Notes under the pieces: model-generated
What the model was told of the DNA's origin: nothing
The model's input: the letters and a program-made list of their open reading frames with translations, nothing else
Databases searched by the model: none
Assembly (NCBI GenBank): GCA_965646445.1
Contig: CBFFZW010000004.1
Coordinates: 40,594-104,593, forward strand
Direction of reading: 5' to 3'
DNA: 64,000 nt
Origin: UBA11524 sp965646445
Lineage (GTDB): Bacteria; Bacillota; Clostridia; Christensenellales; Aristaeellaceae
Position numbers and translations under genes: made by a program
Shown here: positions 1 through 8,986 of the stretch, one piece after another
Layout: every line of letters begins with the position of its first letter
How positions within the stretch are numbered: position 1 is the stretch's first letter

Positions 1-420
1 ATTTTGCTGCTGGTGCAGAAGTACCATGATTCCCATCGCGAGGACAAGGAAATTCTGATAACAATCCGAAAAGCCGTAGATGCCAGCCCGGAACTGCGGA
101 GCAAAAAAGCGTTGATCGAAAACTTTATTGCAGGGATCAATGATGTGGAGGATGTTTTCCTGGAGTGGCGCGACTTTGTGATGCAGCAGAAAGAGCAGGA
201 ACTGGCGGCCATCATTGCGGAGGAGAATCTCAAATCAGAGGAAACCCGTAAGTTTATTGAAACCGCATTGCAGATCGGCGAAATTAAGACCACCGGAACG
301 GATATTGATCGGCTGATGCCGCCAGTGTCACGATTCGGCGGCGGGAACCGTGCGGCGAAAAAGCAGGGGGTTATTGACCGGCTAAAGGTGTTCTTTCATA
401 AATTCTTTGGCATTGTCTAA
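1..420 (+). CDS. hsdR: Type I restriction enzyme R subunit (HsdR), C-terminal fragment
   Basis: The reading frame runs in from the left edge, so only the last 139 residues are present. The segment matches the C-terminal region of HsdR, the ATP-dependent translocase/nuclease subunit of type I restriction-modification complexes. It shows the charged helix with IAGINDVEDVFLEWRDFV and the tail motif LMPPVSRFGGGNRAAKKQ, followed by a short basic and aromatic end. This C-terminal part contacts the methylase core; the nuclease and helicase domains must lie outside the window. The stretch is visibly less GC-rich than everything after it, which suggests an acquired restriction island ending here. The family call is confident; gene completeness cannot be judged. 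Confidence 0.85.
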   Translation: MLLLVQKYHDSHREDKEILITIRKAVDASPELRSKKALIENFIAGINDVEDVFLEWRDFVMQQKEQELAAIIAEENLKSEETRKFIETALQIGEIKTTGTDIDRLMPPVSRFGGGNRAAKKQGVIDRLKVFFHKFFGIV

Positions 421-455
421 AGGAGCCCAAACCTGTCCGCACCCCTGAATAGAGC

Positions 456-490
456 AAAAGCCTTTGCAAGAAAATTGCAAGGGCTTTTTT
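456..490 (+). terminator. Rho-independent terminator after hsdR
   Basis: A 14-bp stem (456-469 with 475-488, one G-T wobble) with a 5-nt loop ends in a run of six T residues. It lies about 35 bases after the hsdR stop codon. Confidence 0.85.
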
Positions 491-605
491 GATGTAGCAA
501 GGTTTTGGGCTTTTTATGCGCCCTTGAGCAACCTTCCCACCGCAGCATGGGGGATGCTGGTCCCCGGCAAACAACCTTTACCCCCATGACGACCAATTCA
601 CGATG

Positions 606-645
606 CCAAAAAGGCGGCCCATCTTCCGCAGAAGACGGGCCGCTT
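606..645 (-). terminator. Rho-independent terminator of groESL
   Basis: Read on the minus strand, a 13-bp near-perfect stem (613-625 with 631-643) is followed by a T run (A residues at 607-612 on the plus strand). It sits just downstream of groL. Confidence 0.85.
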
Positions 646-682
646 GCTTATGCTGTTCAGCTTTACCAGGCGGGCAGGGGAC

Positions 683-2314
<1,632 letters not shown>

Positions 2315-2387
2315 AATCGTTCAGACTCCTTTACACATTACGATTTTGACGATTTTAACAATTTCGGCTGATGGCGGGGTGCGGGGC

Positions 2388-2672
2388 TTATTCCACCACG
2401 GCCAGAATATCCGCCTGACGGACGATGGTGATCTCTTCGCCGTCAATCTTGACCTCGGTGCCGGCGTACTTGGAGTAGATGACCTTCTGGCCGACCTCCA
2501 CCTGCATCTTGATCTCCTTGCCGTCCACCATGCCGCCGGGGCCAACGGCCACGACTTCCGCCATTTGAGGCTTCTCCTTGGCGGCGCTGGTCAGGATCAG
2601 GCCGGACTTGGTGGTTTCCTCAGCTTCCACATTCTTGATGACAACGCGGTCACCCAAAGGCTTCACGGTCAT
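2388..2672 (-). CDS. groS: Co-chaperonin GroES
   Basis: This is the 10-kDa heptameric lid of the GroEL chamber. The product is 94 residues, the usual length, beginning MTVKPLGDRVVIK. It carries the mobile-loop region (EETTKSGLILTSAAKEKPQ, residues 18-36) that docks on GroEL, and ends in the expected beta-barrel strand ADILAVVE. The frame stays open far upstream on the minus strand, but that extension is antisense to mutY. The ATG at 2672 has AGGAGG directly upstream and follows the CIRCE element and promoter, so the short start is right. Confidence 0.97.
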   Translation of the reverse strand: MTVKPLGDRVVIKNVEAEETTKSGLILTSAAKEKPQMAEVVAVGPGGMVDGKEIKMQVEVGQKVIYSKYAGTEVKIDGEEITIVRQADILAVVE

Positions 2673-2698
2673 GTTTGATTCCTCCTGTTCATCACTTG

Positions 2699-2725
2699 TT
2701 AGCACTCGATTTGGTTGAGTGCTAA
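2699..2725 (-). promoter_or_regulatory. CIRCE operator (HrcA-binding site)
   Basis: A perfect inverted repeat TTAGCACTC-N9-GAGTGCTAA lies between the groES promoter and its start codon. This is the consensus site for the heat-shock repressor HrcA. The hrcA gene is not in the window. Confidence 0.97.
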
Positions 2726-2736
2726 AGCACGTTGCT

Positions 2737-2765
2737 ATTATGGCGCAATCTGCCATGAGTTTCAA
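2737..2765 (-). promoter_or_regulatory. groES-groL promoter (housekeeping sigma)
   Basis: On the minus strand, TTGAAA (2765-2760) and CATAAT (2742-2737) are separated by exactly 17 bp. Transcription would start just upstream of the CIRCE element, the usual repression geometry. Confidence 0.8.
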
Positions 2766-2860
2766 GCGAACAAACGTTCTAAATTTGTGAAAATTTTGCG
2801 AACAGACGAAATTTTCTTTGAAATCAGCCCCAAAACTGGCGGTGACGGGGGCGAATGTGG

Positions 2861-2866
2861 TACAAT
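2861..2866 (+). promoter_or_regulatory. Probable extended -10 promoter for mutY
   Basis: TACAAT preceded by TGG gives an extended -10 element 26 nt before the mutY start. The -35 match (TGGCGG, 18 bp upstream) is weak. The same TACAAT form recurs before purC, tig, ecfA1 and the AEC permease gene. Confidence 0.55.
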
Positions 2867-2891
2867 GGCATGGTAAAGGGGAGAGAAAGCT

Positions 2892-3932
2892 ATGCCGACC
2901 ATCGCCGCGCTGCTGCTCGATTGGTACGATCAGCACGCCCGCACCCTGCCCTGGCGGGGAATCCATGACCCGTATCGCACCTGGGTCAGCGAAACCATGC
3001 TCCAGCAGACCCGGGTGGAGACGGTGCTGGCTTATTACGACCGCTTCCTGACGCACTTTCCCACGGTGGAGGCCCTGGCCGCCGCCGGAGAGGACGAGGT
3101 GATGAAGCTCTGGGAGGGTCTGGGCTATTACCGCCGGGCAAGAAATCTGCACCAGGGTGCCAAGCAGGTGATGGCGGAATTCGGCGGTGTGATCCCTGCG
3201 GATGTCGGGGCGCTGCTGAAAATCCACGGCATCGGGGAGTACACGGCGGGGGCCATCGCCAGCATCGCCTTTGGCCGGGCCGTTCCCGCCGTGGACGGCA
3301 ACGTAATTCGCGTGGTGTCCAGACTGGCGGGCATTCGGGAGAACGTGGGCATACCGTCCGTCAAGCGCAGGCTGACGGCGGAAGCCGCTGCCCTGGTGCC
3401 GTCCGACCGTCCGGGAGATTTCAACCAGGCCATGATGGATCTGGGCGCGACCATCTGCGTTCCGGGTACGCCCTCCTGCGAGCGCTGCCCGCTGCAGAGC
3501 CGGTGCGACGCCTTCCGCGAGGGCGATGCCGAGGAGCTGCCCGTTCTGCCGCGCAAAAACCCGCCCAGGGTCATCGACTACGACCTCTGCCTGGTCTTCA
3601 GCCAGGGCCGGGTGCTGATGCGCCAGCGCACGGAGGCCATGCTGCAGGGGCTGTGGATTTTCCCCATGCTGGAGGGCAATCGGGAGACGGCGGACATCCG
3701 GGCCGCCCTTCGCCGGGAAACAGGGCTGACGGCGGCGGACATCCGGCCCGCGGGGGAGGCGAAGCACATCTTTACCCATCAGGTGTGGCAGATGAAGCTG
3801 TATGTCATGAATGCCGGGGACGGTCAGCCCTCCGCCCCCTGGCGCTTTGTGACCCGCGGGGAGATGGAGGCGCTGGCCCTGCCCACGGCGGTGAAGAAGG
3901 CCGCGGCGGAGGTCAGGAGCAGGTTGAAATAA
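2892..3932 (+). CDS. mutY: Adenine DNA glycosylase MutY
   Basis: MutY removes adenine mispaired with 8-oxoguanine, starting base-excision repair. The 346-residue protein has the full two-domain layout. The glycosylase domain has the catalytic Glu34 (in SETMLQQT), a helix-hairpin-helix LLKIHGIGEYTAG near residues 108-120, the catalytic Asp135 (VDGNVIRV), and a 4Fe-4S loop with Cys189, Cys196, Cys199 and Cys205 (spacing 6-2-5). A C-terminal NUDIX-like domain that reads 8-oxoG follows (around LQGLWIFPML). The ATG has GGGGAGAG about 6 nt upstream. It is divergent from groES. Confidence 0.96.
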   Translation: MPTIAALLLDWYDQHARTLPWRGIHDPYRTWVSETMLQQTRVETVLAYYDRFLTHFPTVEALAAAGEDEVMKLWEGLGYYRRARNLHQGAKQVMAEFGGVIPADVGALLKIHGIGEYTAGAIASIAFGRAVPAVDGNVIRVVSRLAGIRENVGIPSVKRRLTAEAAALVPSDRPGDFNQAMMDLGATICVPGTPSCERCPLQSRCDAFREGDAEELPVLPRKNPPRVIDYDLCLVFSQGRVLMRQRTEAMLQGLWIFPMLEGNRETADIRAALRRETGLTAADIRPAGEAKHIFTHQVWQMKLYVMNAGDGQPSAPWRFVTRGEMEALALPTAVKKAAAEVRSRLK

Positions 3933-3953
3933 CGGTTCGAAATGAGTACAGAA

Positions 3954-3983
3954 GGGCTCGGAAGCAGCAACGCTTCCGAGCCC
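3954..3983 (+). terminator. Strong hairpin after mutY, lacking a T run
   Basis: A perfect 12-bp stem (3954-3965 with 3972-3983) follows the mutY stop by about 20 bases. Instead of a T run it continues directly into intergenic repeat copy A at CAGACC. The same arrangement of terminator-like hairpin then repeat is seen at 61250-61275. Confidence 0.5.
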
Positions 3984-3984
3984 T

Positions 3985-4120
3985 CAGACCATCAACAAAG
4001 TCCTGGGAGGTGTCGGAGGGTCCGCAGGCCCTCTGACTCTTGATCGAAAATCGGCGGCCCCTTCGGGGCGGCTAAACGGGGCGAAGCCCCTCGTCAAAGT
4101 GGCATTGCCACTTTGACGAG
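3985..4120 (+). repeat. Structured intergenic repeat, copy A (short form)
   Basis: The 5' module (CAGACCATCAACAAAGTCC, then GGAGGTGTCGGAGGG and a hairpin, then TTGATCGAAAATCGGCGG) is nearly identical to the copy at 18675. The central core found in the copies at 16.1, 18.7 and 61.4 kb is missing and replaced by two small GC hairpins. The 3' end is a perfect 14-bp stem (4090-4103 with 4107-4120). It lies between the convergent genes mutY and the acyl-ACP thioesterase. Confidence 0.8.
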
Positions 4121-4125
4121 ACCGC

Positions 4126-4857
4126 TTATCGGTCTGCCAGGATGCCGCCCACGTCGAAATGCCGCTGTTCGCCTTCGAAGCCGCAGAAGGAGAAGGCGTC
4201 CCCCAGGGTGCGCAGCTCGGTGCGGATTTCCTGCCCGGGGCGGATTTCCAGGTCATAGTTCACGTCAAAGCGGCGAAGGCACTTGTCCCGCATGGCGTCG
4301 ATGCCCAGGGCGTTGCAGCACCAGTCCATGTACTTCACGTTGTTGACGTGGCCGTTCATGTCCAGGTCGGTATAGGCGGGGCGGATGACGCCCGTTTGCA
4401 GGGCGCCGGAAACCTCCGTGACGGCGGCGGGCAGGCCCAGGGGCGCCAGCAGGTCGCTGTTGTCGGGCATCAGGCTGGCGATGGTGTCGGGCCGAGCCAT
4501 TTTGCGGGTGTTGATGTCCAGGAGCACCCACAGGGTGCCGCCCCGGCCGATCTCATTCCCGGCTTCGTCGCGGAAGACGAAATAGCGGGGGAAGAACCAG
4601 CGCCGGGTGGGCATGGGGAAGGTCTCGGTGGCGACGGTCTGCGCATGGCGGGGATAGCGATCCATTTCGACTTCCACCCGGGTCAGCACAAAGACCATGC
4701 CTCGATCCAGCAGGGCGTTGCGGCCCACGCCGATCAGCTCCGCGTGGCGGCCTGCCATTTCCTGCATGTTTTCCAGGATGGCGCTGGGCTTCCATTGGCT
4801 GTTCAGGTCGCACTCGCTGGCCCTCAAAATATTTTCTTCCTTATAAACTTTCAGCAT
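4126..4857 (-). CDS. Acyl-ACP thioesterase (double hot-dog fold)
   Basis: Hydrolyses acyl-acyl carrier protein to free fatty acid plus ACP, in the cytoplasm. The 243-residue protein has two hot-dog halves, as in the plant FAT/bacterial acyl-ACP thioesterase family. The second half holds the catalytic region DLDMNGHVNNVKYMDW with the conserved Asn and His; the first half has LTRVEVEMDRYPRH. Of two in-frame ATGs I chose the one at 4857, because AAAGGA sits about 8 nt before it and would abut the ATG at 4866. It overlaps the end of the upstream NUDIX gene, so translational coupling is likely. Confidence 0.9.
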   Translation of the reverse strand: MLKVYKEENILRASECDLNSQWKPSAILENMQEMAGRHAELIGVGRNALLDRGMVFVLTRVEVEMDRYPRHAQTVATETFPMPTRRWFFPRYFVFRDEAGNEIGRGGTLWVLLDINTRKMARPDTIASLMPDNSDLLAPLGLPAAVTEVSGALQTGVIRPAYTDLDMNGHVNNVKYMDWCCNALGIDAMRDKCLRRFDVNYDLEIRPGQEIRTELRTLGDAFSFCGFEGEQRHFDVGGILADR

Positions 4858-5380
4858 CGTTATCATCCTTTCCGGAAGACAAAACAGGCAGCATCAGCAA
4901 AAGCTGCTCCACATAGCCCAGGGGGACAAACGCCCCCGCCCGCATCAGCCCCCGCACCTCGTCGGGGGTGAACCACCGCGCATCCATGACCTCCTCCGGC
5001 TGAAGGCGGAGAGCGGCTTGGGGAATATCCTGATGGAACAGGTAGACGTCATGGTAGGAATGCTCGCCCACATAGCCCATCACCAGCCCGCCGCGGCGGA
5101 AGTCAGGGGTAACGCCGATTTCCTCCCGGCATTCCCGGACGCAGCCTTCCTCCGGCCTTTCGCCGTGGAGGACGCCGCCTCCCGTGCAGGCCCACAGCCC
5201 GGGATGAACCCGCTTGTTCAGGGAGCGGCGCTGAAGCAGCAGCTGCCCCGCGCTGTTGACGAACCAGGCGTCGCTGACGCGCCAGCGGGCCCCCGGCGGC
5301 GGCATTTCCCCGCGAAGCAGGCCGCGCCCAAGAGACCGCCCCTCTCGGTCGCACAGATCAAGCCATTCAGACAACATCAT
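4841..5380 (-). CDS. NUDIX hydrolase (IDI/YfcD-like)
   Basis: A 179-residue protein with a complete NUDIX box around residues 68-90 (GGVLHGE, then REC, then REEIGV; the G-x5-E-x7-RE-x-REE-x-G pattern is intact). It probably hydrolyses a nucleoside diphosphate linked to another moiety; the substrate cannot be told. The N-terminal motif WLDLCDREG and the layout resemble YfcD and isopentenyl-diphosphate isomerase-like NUDIX proteins. The frame is open much further upstream, but a promoter with TATAAT at 5401-5396 supports the start at 5380, or the adjacent ATG at 5377. Its 3' end overlaps the thioesterase start by 17 bp. Confidence 0.85.
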   Translation of the reverse strand: MMLSEWLDLCDREGRSLGRGLLRGEMPPPGARWRVSDAWFVNSAGQLLLQRRSLNKRVHPGLWACTGGGVLHGERPEEGCVRECREEIGVTPDFRRGGLVMGYVGEHSYHDVYLFHQDIPQAALRLQPEEVMDARWFTPDEVRGLMRAGAFVPLGYVEQLLLMLPVLSSGKDDNDAESL

Positions 5381-5395
5381 CACCTCGATGCTGGT

Positions 5396-5424
5396 ATTAT
5401 AATCCCGCGAAGCATGGGAAGCAA
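5396..5424 (-). promoter_or_regulatory. Promoter for the NUDIX-thioesterase pair
   Basis: TTGCTT (5424-5419) and TATAAT (5401-5396) with a 17-bp spacer, reading leftwards. The predicted leader is only about 10 nt. Confidence 0.75.
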
Positions 5425-5458
5425 GGGGAAAGTGTTCTGCCCTGGCCGTCAGCGGCAT

Positions 5459-5495
5459 AGAAAAAAGAGACGGCGGCGCAATGGCCTCGTCTCTT
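5459..5495 (-). terminator. Terminator of the SpoVT/AbrB-like gene
   Basis: On the minus strand an 8-bp stem AAGAGACG/CGTCTCTT (5488-5495 with 5465-5472) is followed by a T run (A residues at 5459-5464 on the plus strand). It lies about 20 bases after the stop codon. Confidence 0.8.
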
Positions 5496-5516
5496 CCGTG
5501 CTGATGCAGACGGATG

Positions 5517-5765
5517 TCAGTCCTCGCTGTGACGGAGCTCTTCCAGACACTTCTTGCAGACCAGCTTGCCCTTGTAAGGAACCACGTTGCGGGCGTCGCT
5601 GCAGAAGACACAGCTGGGATGATACTTTTTGAGAATAATTTCATCACCATCAACAAAGATTTCCAGCATGTCCTTCACGCCAATATCCATGGTACGGCGC
5701 AGCTCAATGGGGAGAACAATCCGGCCCAGCGTATCCAGCTGGCGCACAACACCGGTCGACTTCAT
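5517..5765 (-). CDS. SpoVT/AbrB-family transcriptional regulator with Cys4 tail
   Basis: An 82-residue DNA-binding protein. Residues 1-48 form an AbrB/SpoVT swapped-hairpin domain (STGVVRQLDTLGRIVLPIE, then DIGVKDMLEIFVDGDEIIL). Residues 52-73 carry two CxxC pairs (CVFC and CKKC) likely to bind zinc, a known variant in Clostridia. AbrB-type proteins regulate transition to stationary phase and sporulation by binding AT-rich DNA. GGAGGAGGT stands 6 nt before the ATG at 5765. It is divergent from spmA and has its own strong promoter and terminator, so it is a single-gene unit. Confidence 0.92.
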   Translation of the reverse strand: MKSTGVVRQLDTLGRIVLPIELRRTMDIGVKDMLEIFVDGDEIILKKYHPSCVFCSDARNVVPYKGKLVCKKCLEELRHSED

Positions 5766-5830
5766 CTGGAGTACCTCCTCCGTTTGGTTAGGTAGGGTTC
5801 TTTTGCCTGGAAAACCCAGAAAACATATAT

Positions 5831-5859
5831 ATTTTACTAATAATCCAATCATTTGTCAA
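5831..5859 (-). promoter_or_regulatory. Strong promoter of the SpoVT/AbrB-like gene
   Basis: A consensus TTGACA (5859-5854) and TAAAAT (5836-5831) with a 17-bp spacer, followed by the AT-rich leader that AbrB-type proteins favour. Autoregulation is plausible. Confidence 0.85.
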
Positions 5860-5948
5860 GAAGTTTTTCCATTACAAAAGAATCAACAAGGCCAAAAAGT
5901 GAAAATTGGATATTCAACGCAAATTTTGGTGATAGGGGTGAAAGCTGA

Positions 5949-6518
5949 ATGGGTGTCATTTGGGCGGTGCTGACGCTGGCCTCCTGCGCGCTGGCATGGC
6001 TGGGCGGGACAGGAAGCGAGGCTTCCCGGGCTATTCTGGAGAGCGGAAGCCAGGGCGTCAGGCTCCTGATGGATCTGATGGGCCCCATGGTCATGTGGAG
6101 CGGGCTGATGGAGATTCTGGCGCACCGGGGAGACGTGGCGCGGCTGGGTCGGGGCATCCGCGCCGTCATGCAGCCGCTGTTTCCCGGGCTGAGGGACGAG
6201 GAAAGCTGGGCGGCCATGGGCATGAATGTGGCAGCGAATCTCCTGGGCCTGGGCAACGCCGCCACGCCCGCCGGCATCGAGGCTGCCAGGCGGCTTTCCG
6301 CCCAGGGGGAAGCGGGCCTGCGGGCGCTGGCCATGCTGCTGGCGCTGAACAATTCCAGCCTTCAGCTGATCCCCTCCACGGTCATGGCCCTGCGGGGGGC
6401 GGCGGGGGCGGCGAATCCGGCGGATATCTGGGGCCCGACGCTGCTTTCCTCCGGGGCGGCCACGGCGGTGGCGGCGCTGCTGATGCTGCTGCTGAACCGA
6501 AGGAGGGAGCGCGCATGA
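5949..6518 (+). CDS. spmA: Spore maturation protein A (nucleoside-recognition/gate domain)
   Basis: An integral membrane protein of 189 residues with about five hydrophobic segments. It carries the SpmA motifs NVAANLLGLGNAATPAGI and LALNNSSLQLIPSTVMALR, both diagnostic of the gate-domain family. In Bacillus subtilis, SpmA and SpmB are needed for dehydration of the spore core. The ribosome site GGGGTGA precedes the ATG by about 7 nt. The stop codon overlaps the spmB start (ATGA), so the two are translated together. The dacB gene that often lies next to spmAB is absent. Confidence 0.93.
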   Translation: MGVIWAVLTLASCALAWLGGTGSEASRAILESGSQGVRLLMDLMGPMVMWSGLMEILAHRGDVARLGRGIRAVMQPLFPGLRDEESWAAMGMNVAANLLGLGNAATPAGIEAARRLSAQGEAGLRALAMLLALNNSSLQLIPSTVMALRGAAGAANPADIWGPTLLSSGAATAVAALLMLLLNRRRERA

Positions 6519-7012
6519 CGGGCTTCTCGGGTCTTGCCGTGGTGCTGCTGGTGGGCGCGATGGTGCTGCGGGGCGGCGGGGAAGGGTACGACGCCTTCCT
6601 CACCGGGGCGAAAAGGGGCCTTGACGCCGCCTGGCGGATTCTTCCGGCCCTGTGCGCCATGACGCTGATGATCGCCCTGATGAACGCCTCCGGCCTGAGC
6701 AGACTGCTGGCCAGGGTGCTTACGCCGCTGACGGGCCTGCTGGGGCTCCCGGAGGAGGTGGCGCCCTTGCTGGTGCTTCGGCCTCTGTCGGGCTCGGGAA
6801 GCCTGACGGCGCTGCAGGCCATTTTCGAGCAGTGCGGCGTGGATAGCCGGGCGGGGCGAGCCGCGTCGGTATTGATGGGCTCGTCGGAGACCATCTTCTA
6901 CACGCTGACGGTGTACCTGGGGGCGACGGATGTCCGCCGTTTGCCGTGGGTGGTGCCGGTATCCGTCGTTTCCTACCTGGCCGGCGCCTGGGTTTGCGGG
7001 CTGGTGGTATGA
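6515..7012 (+). CDS. spmB: Spore maturation protein B
   Basis: A 165-residue membrane partner of SpmA. It shows the conserved motifs LVLRPLSGSGSLTALQAIF and LMGSSETIFYTLTVYLGA of the SpmB gate family, and about four membrane segments. The ATG overlaps the spmA stop by 4 nt (ATGA). The length is close to the family norm of about 175. Role by family: spore core dehydration and heat resistance. Confidence 0.93.
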   Translation: MTGFSGLAVVLLVGAMVLRGGGEGYDAFLTGAKRGLDAAWRILPALCAMTLMIALMNASGLSRLLARVLTPLTGLLGLPEEVAPLLVLRPLSGSGSLTALQAIFEQCGVDSRAGRAASVLMGSSETIFYTLTVYLGATDVRRLPWVVPVSVVSYLAGAWVCGLVV

Positions 7013-7042
7013 TGGGACGCTGATACTTTTACGCGGCGGCAC

Positions 7043-7071
7043 TTGCGGGCGGGCGTGTTCTCATGTATAAT
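7043..7071 (+). promoter_or_regulatory. Promoter of the HutP-family gene
   Basis: TTGCGG (7043-7048) and TATAAT (7066-7071) with a 17-bp spacer, 35 nt before the likely start. It may drive the downstream run hutP-like, cmk and plsC. Confidence 0.75.
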
Positions 7072-7105
7072 AGATACGTTCATCTCAGGAAGGGAGCGCT
7101 TGCGT

Positions 7106-7525
7106 ATGAGCAAGACCATGGGCGACAGCCGGAGCGTGGCCAGGGCGGCCATCCATCTGGCCATGACCGCCAGCCGCGAGGAGGAAACCTCCGCCAAGGC
7201 GGAGCTTGCGGCCCAGGGCTTTTCCACTGCCGCGGTGGATTTCGGGGGCGAGTTCGTTCCTTCCATTATGAAGATGGTGGAGCGGGCGGTGGTCGCGGCC
7301 AAGCGCGAGGGCCTCATCGGGGATACGCACCATGAGGAAGGCGCTGTGGCCGGCGCGGCCCGGGAGGCGCTGAGCCAGGTGTCAGGCAAGGCCATGGGGC
7401 TGAGCGTGGGCGGCAAGATTGCCGTGGCCCGCAGCGGCGAGCATGTGGCGGTGGCGGTGTTCTTCGCCATCGGCCTGGTGCACCTCAACGAGGTGTGCAT
7501 CGGCATGGGGCACCGCGCGGTGTAA
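7106..7525 (+). CDS. HutP-family RNA-binding protein
   Basis: A 139-residue protein matching the HutP family over its second half (KREGLIGDTHHEEGAVAGA, then GLSVGGKIAVARSGEH, then GLVHLNEVCIGMGHRAV). Bacillus HutP is a histidine- and Mg-dependent antiterminator of the hut operon. No hut genes are here; the neighbours are cmk and plsC. By hand alignment to Bacillus HutP, the metal ligands His73 and His77 appear as Gly, while His138 is kept (GLVH). The ATG at 7106 follows the promoter; an upstream in-frame start at 7043 would lie inside it. The RNA target is unknown. Confidence 0.85.
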   Translation: MSKTMGDSRSVARAAIHLAMTASREEETSAKAELAAQGFSTAAVDFGGEFVPSIMKMVERAVVAAKREGLIGDTHHEEGAVAGAAREALSQVSGKAMGLSVGGKIAVARSGEHVAVAVFFAIGLVHLNEVCIGMGHRAV

Positions 7526-7566
7526 TGATAGGAAGGAAAAAGCCAACGCAAAAGGAGAGAAAGCAT

Positions 7567-8235
7567 ATGCCTTTGAGCATTGCTCTTGATGGCCCTGTGG
7601 GCGCGGGAAAATCCACCGTGGCGGATGAGGTCGCCCGGCGGCTGGGCATTCTGCACCTGGATACCGGCGCCATGTACCGGGCCGTGGGGCTGACGGTCCT
7701 GCGGCGCGGGGTGGACGTTCAGGATGAGGCGGCGGTGACGGCCCTGTGCGATACGCTGGCCATCACCGTGTTTTGTGAGGACGACGGTCAGCGTACCCTG
7801 GTGGACGGCGAGGACGTGACGCCCTTCCTGCGCACGGAGGATGTGAGCATGGCGGCGTCCACCGTGGCGAAGTACGCGGGCGTCCGCCGGGCCATGGTGG
7901 CGCTTCAGCAGCGCTTTGCCGCGTGTACGGACATGCTCCTGGACGGCCGGGATATCGGCACCCGGGTGCTGCCGGAGGCGACGGTGAAGGTGTACCTCAC
8001 CGCCAGCGACGAGGAGCGGGCCAGGCGGCGGCTGAAGCAGCTGCAGGAGAAGGGCGGCAGCGATACCTTCGAGCAGGTGCTGACGGATCTTCGCCGGCGG
8101 GACGAGCAGGACATGAACCGTGCGGTGGATCCGCTGGCCGTGGCGGAGGACGCTCAGGTGGTGGATTCCACGGAGCTGACCTTCAGCGAAACGGTAGAGG
8201 CCATTGTGGCCCTGGTAAAGGAGCGGCAGCCATGA
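7567..8235 (+). CDS. cmk: Cytidylate kinase
   Basis: Phosphorylates CMP and dCMP to the diphosphates using ATP. The 222-residue protein has the P-loop DGPVGAGKST near residue 8, then DTGAMYRAV, the nucleotide-binding LLDGRDIGTRVLPEA near residue 124, and the LID-type Arg cluster ARRRLKQL, all typical of Cmk. The length is normal. The ribosome site AAAGGAGAG is 7 nt upstream. Its stop overlaps the plsC start (ATGA). The pairing of cmk, plsC and ispH-rpsA is a conserved arrangement in Clostridia. Confidence 0.96.
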   Translation: MPLSIALDGPVGAGKSTVADEVARRLGILHLDTGAMYRAVGLTVLRRGVDVQDEAAVTALCDTLAITVFCEDDGQRTLVDGEDVTPFLRTEDVSMAASTVAKYAGVRRAMVALQQRFAACTDMLLDGRDIGTRVLPEATVKVYLTASDEERARRRLKQLQEKGGSDTFEQVLTDLRRRDEQDMNRAVDPLAVAEDAQVVDSTELTFSETVEAIVALVKERQP

Positions 8236-8888
8236 GTGAAACGACCTCCAAGGCGCTGACCCGCCGTCCGGCGGGCGTCCCATCCGGCTTTTACCGGGCG
8301 GCCCGGTGCGTCGCGGGCGTCATGGTGCGCACCATCACCCCGGTTACCTACCATGACACCCAGCGCCTGGACATCGGCGCGCCCTTCATCGTCATCGGCA
8401 ACCACCTCTCCCTGATGGATCCCATCATCGTGGCCCTGCCGGTCAAGCGATATGAGATCGCCTTCATGGCCAAAAAGGAGCTGGGCGGCAACGGGCTGCT
8501 CAAGCGGGTGCTGCTGAACATGCACACCATCTTTGTCAACCGCCACAACAGCGATATGGAGGCCATGCGCACCACCATGAAGGCCATCCGCGGCGGCGAG
8601 GTGCTGGGCATTTTCCCCGAGGGGACGCGGCACCATCAGGGCCTGATGGAGGAAATGGAGAGCGGCGCGGCCATGATCGCCCTGCGCAGCGGCGTGCCGA
8701 TGATTCCCGTGTACCTCACGGGCCGGGTGCGGCTTTTCCGCAGAATCCACTGCTATGTGGGGGAGCCCATCCCCATGGAGGATCTGCGGGAGGCGGGCAT
8801 CAACCGGGAAACCTGTCAGGCGCTGACGGAGCGGATCACCGCCTGCTACCGGCAAATGGCCAGGGATGCCGGGAATGACAAAAAATAA
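8232..8888 (+). CDS. plsC: 1-acyl-sn-glycerol-3-phosphate acyltransferase
   Basis: Adds the second acyl chain in phosphatidic acid synthesis, at the inner membrane face. The 218-residue protein has the acyltransferase motif I NHLSLMDP (HX4D), the glycerol-phosphate-binding IFPEGTRHH (motif III) and VPMIPVYLTG (motif IV). The start overlaps the cmk stop by 4 nt. A short T-rich hairpin (AAAGAT, TTT, ATCTTT) follows the stop and may give weak termination before ispH-rpsA. Confidence 0.93.
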   Translation: MSETTSKALTRRPAGVPSGFYRAARCVAGVMVRTITPVTYHDTQRLDIGAPFIVIGNHLSLMDPIIVALPVKRYEIAFMAKKELGGNGLLKRVLLNMHTIFVNRHNSDMEAMRTTMKAIRGGEVLGIFPEGTRHHQGLMEEMESGAAMIALRSGVPMIPVYLTGRVRLFRRIHCYVGEPIPMEDLREAGINRETCQALTERITACYRQMARDAGNDKK

Positions 8889-8986
8889 ACGACAAAGATT
8901 TTATCTTTTTTTTGAAACCTGGCAGGAATCACGTTTTTTACGGCGAAAGAATGTAAATCAGAGCATTTTGCGAAAGGATGCTTGCC

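Noticed and set aside
2673..3779. Long N-terminal extension of groES
   Set aside because: The frame is open but antisense to mutY; promoter, CIRCE and ribosome site fix the start at 2672.
5905..5948. Sigma E-type promoter before spmA (GGATATT)
   Set aside because: The -35-like GATATT is present but no matching CATACA-type -10 occurs at the right distance.
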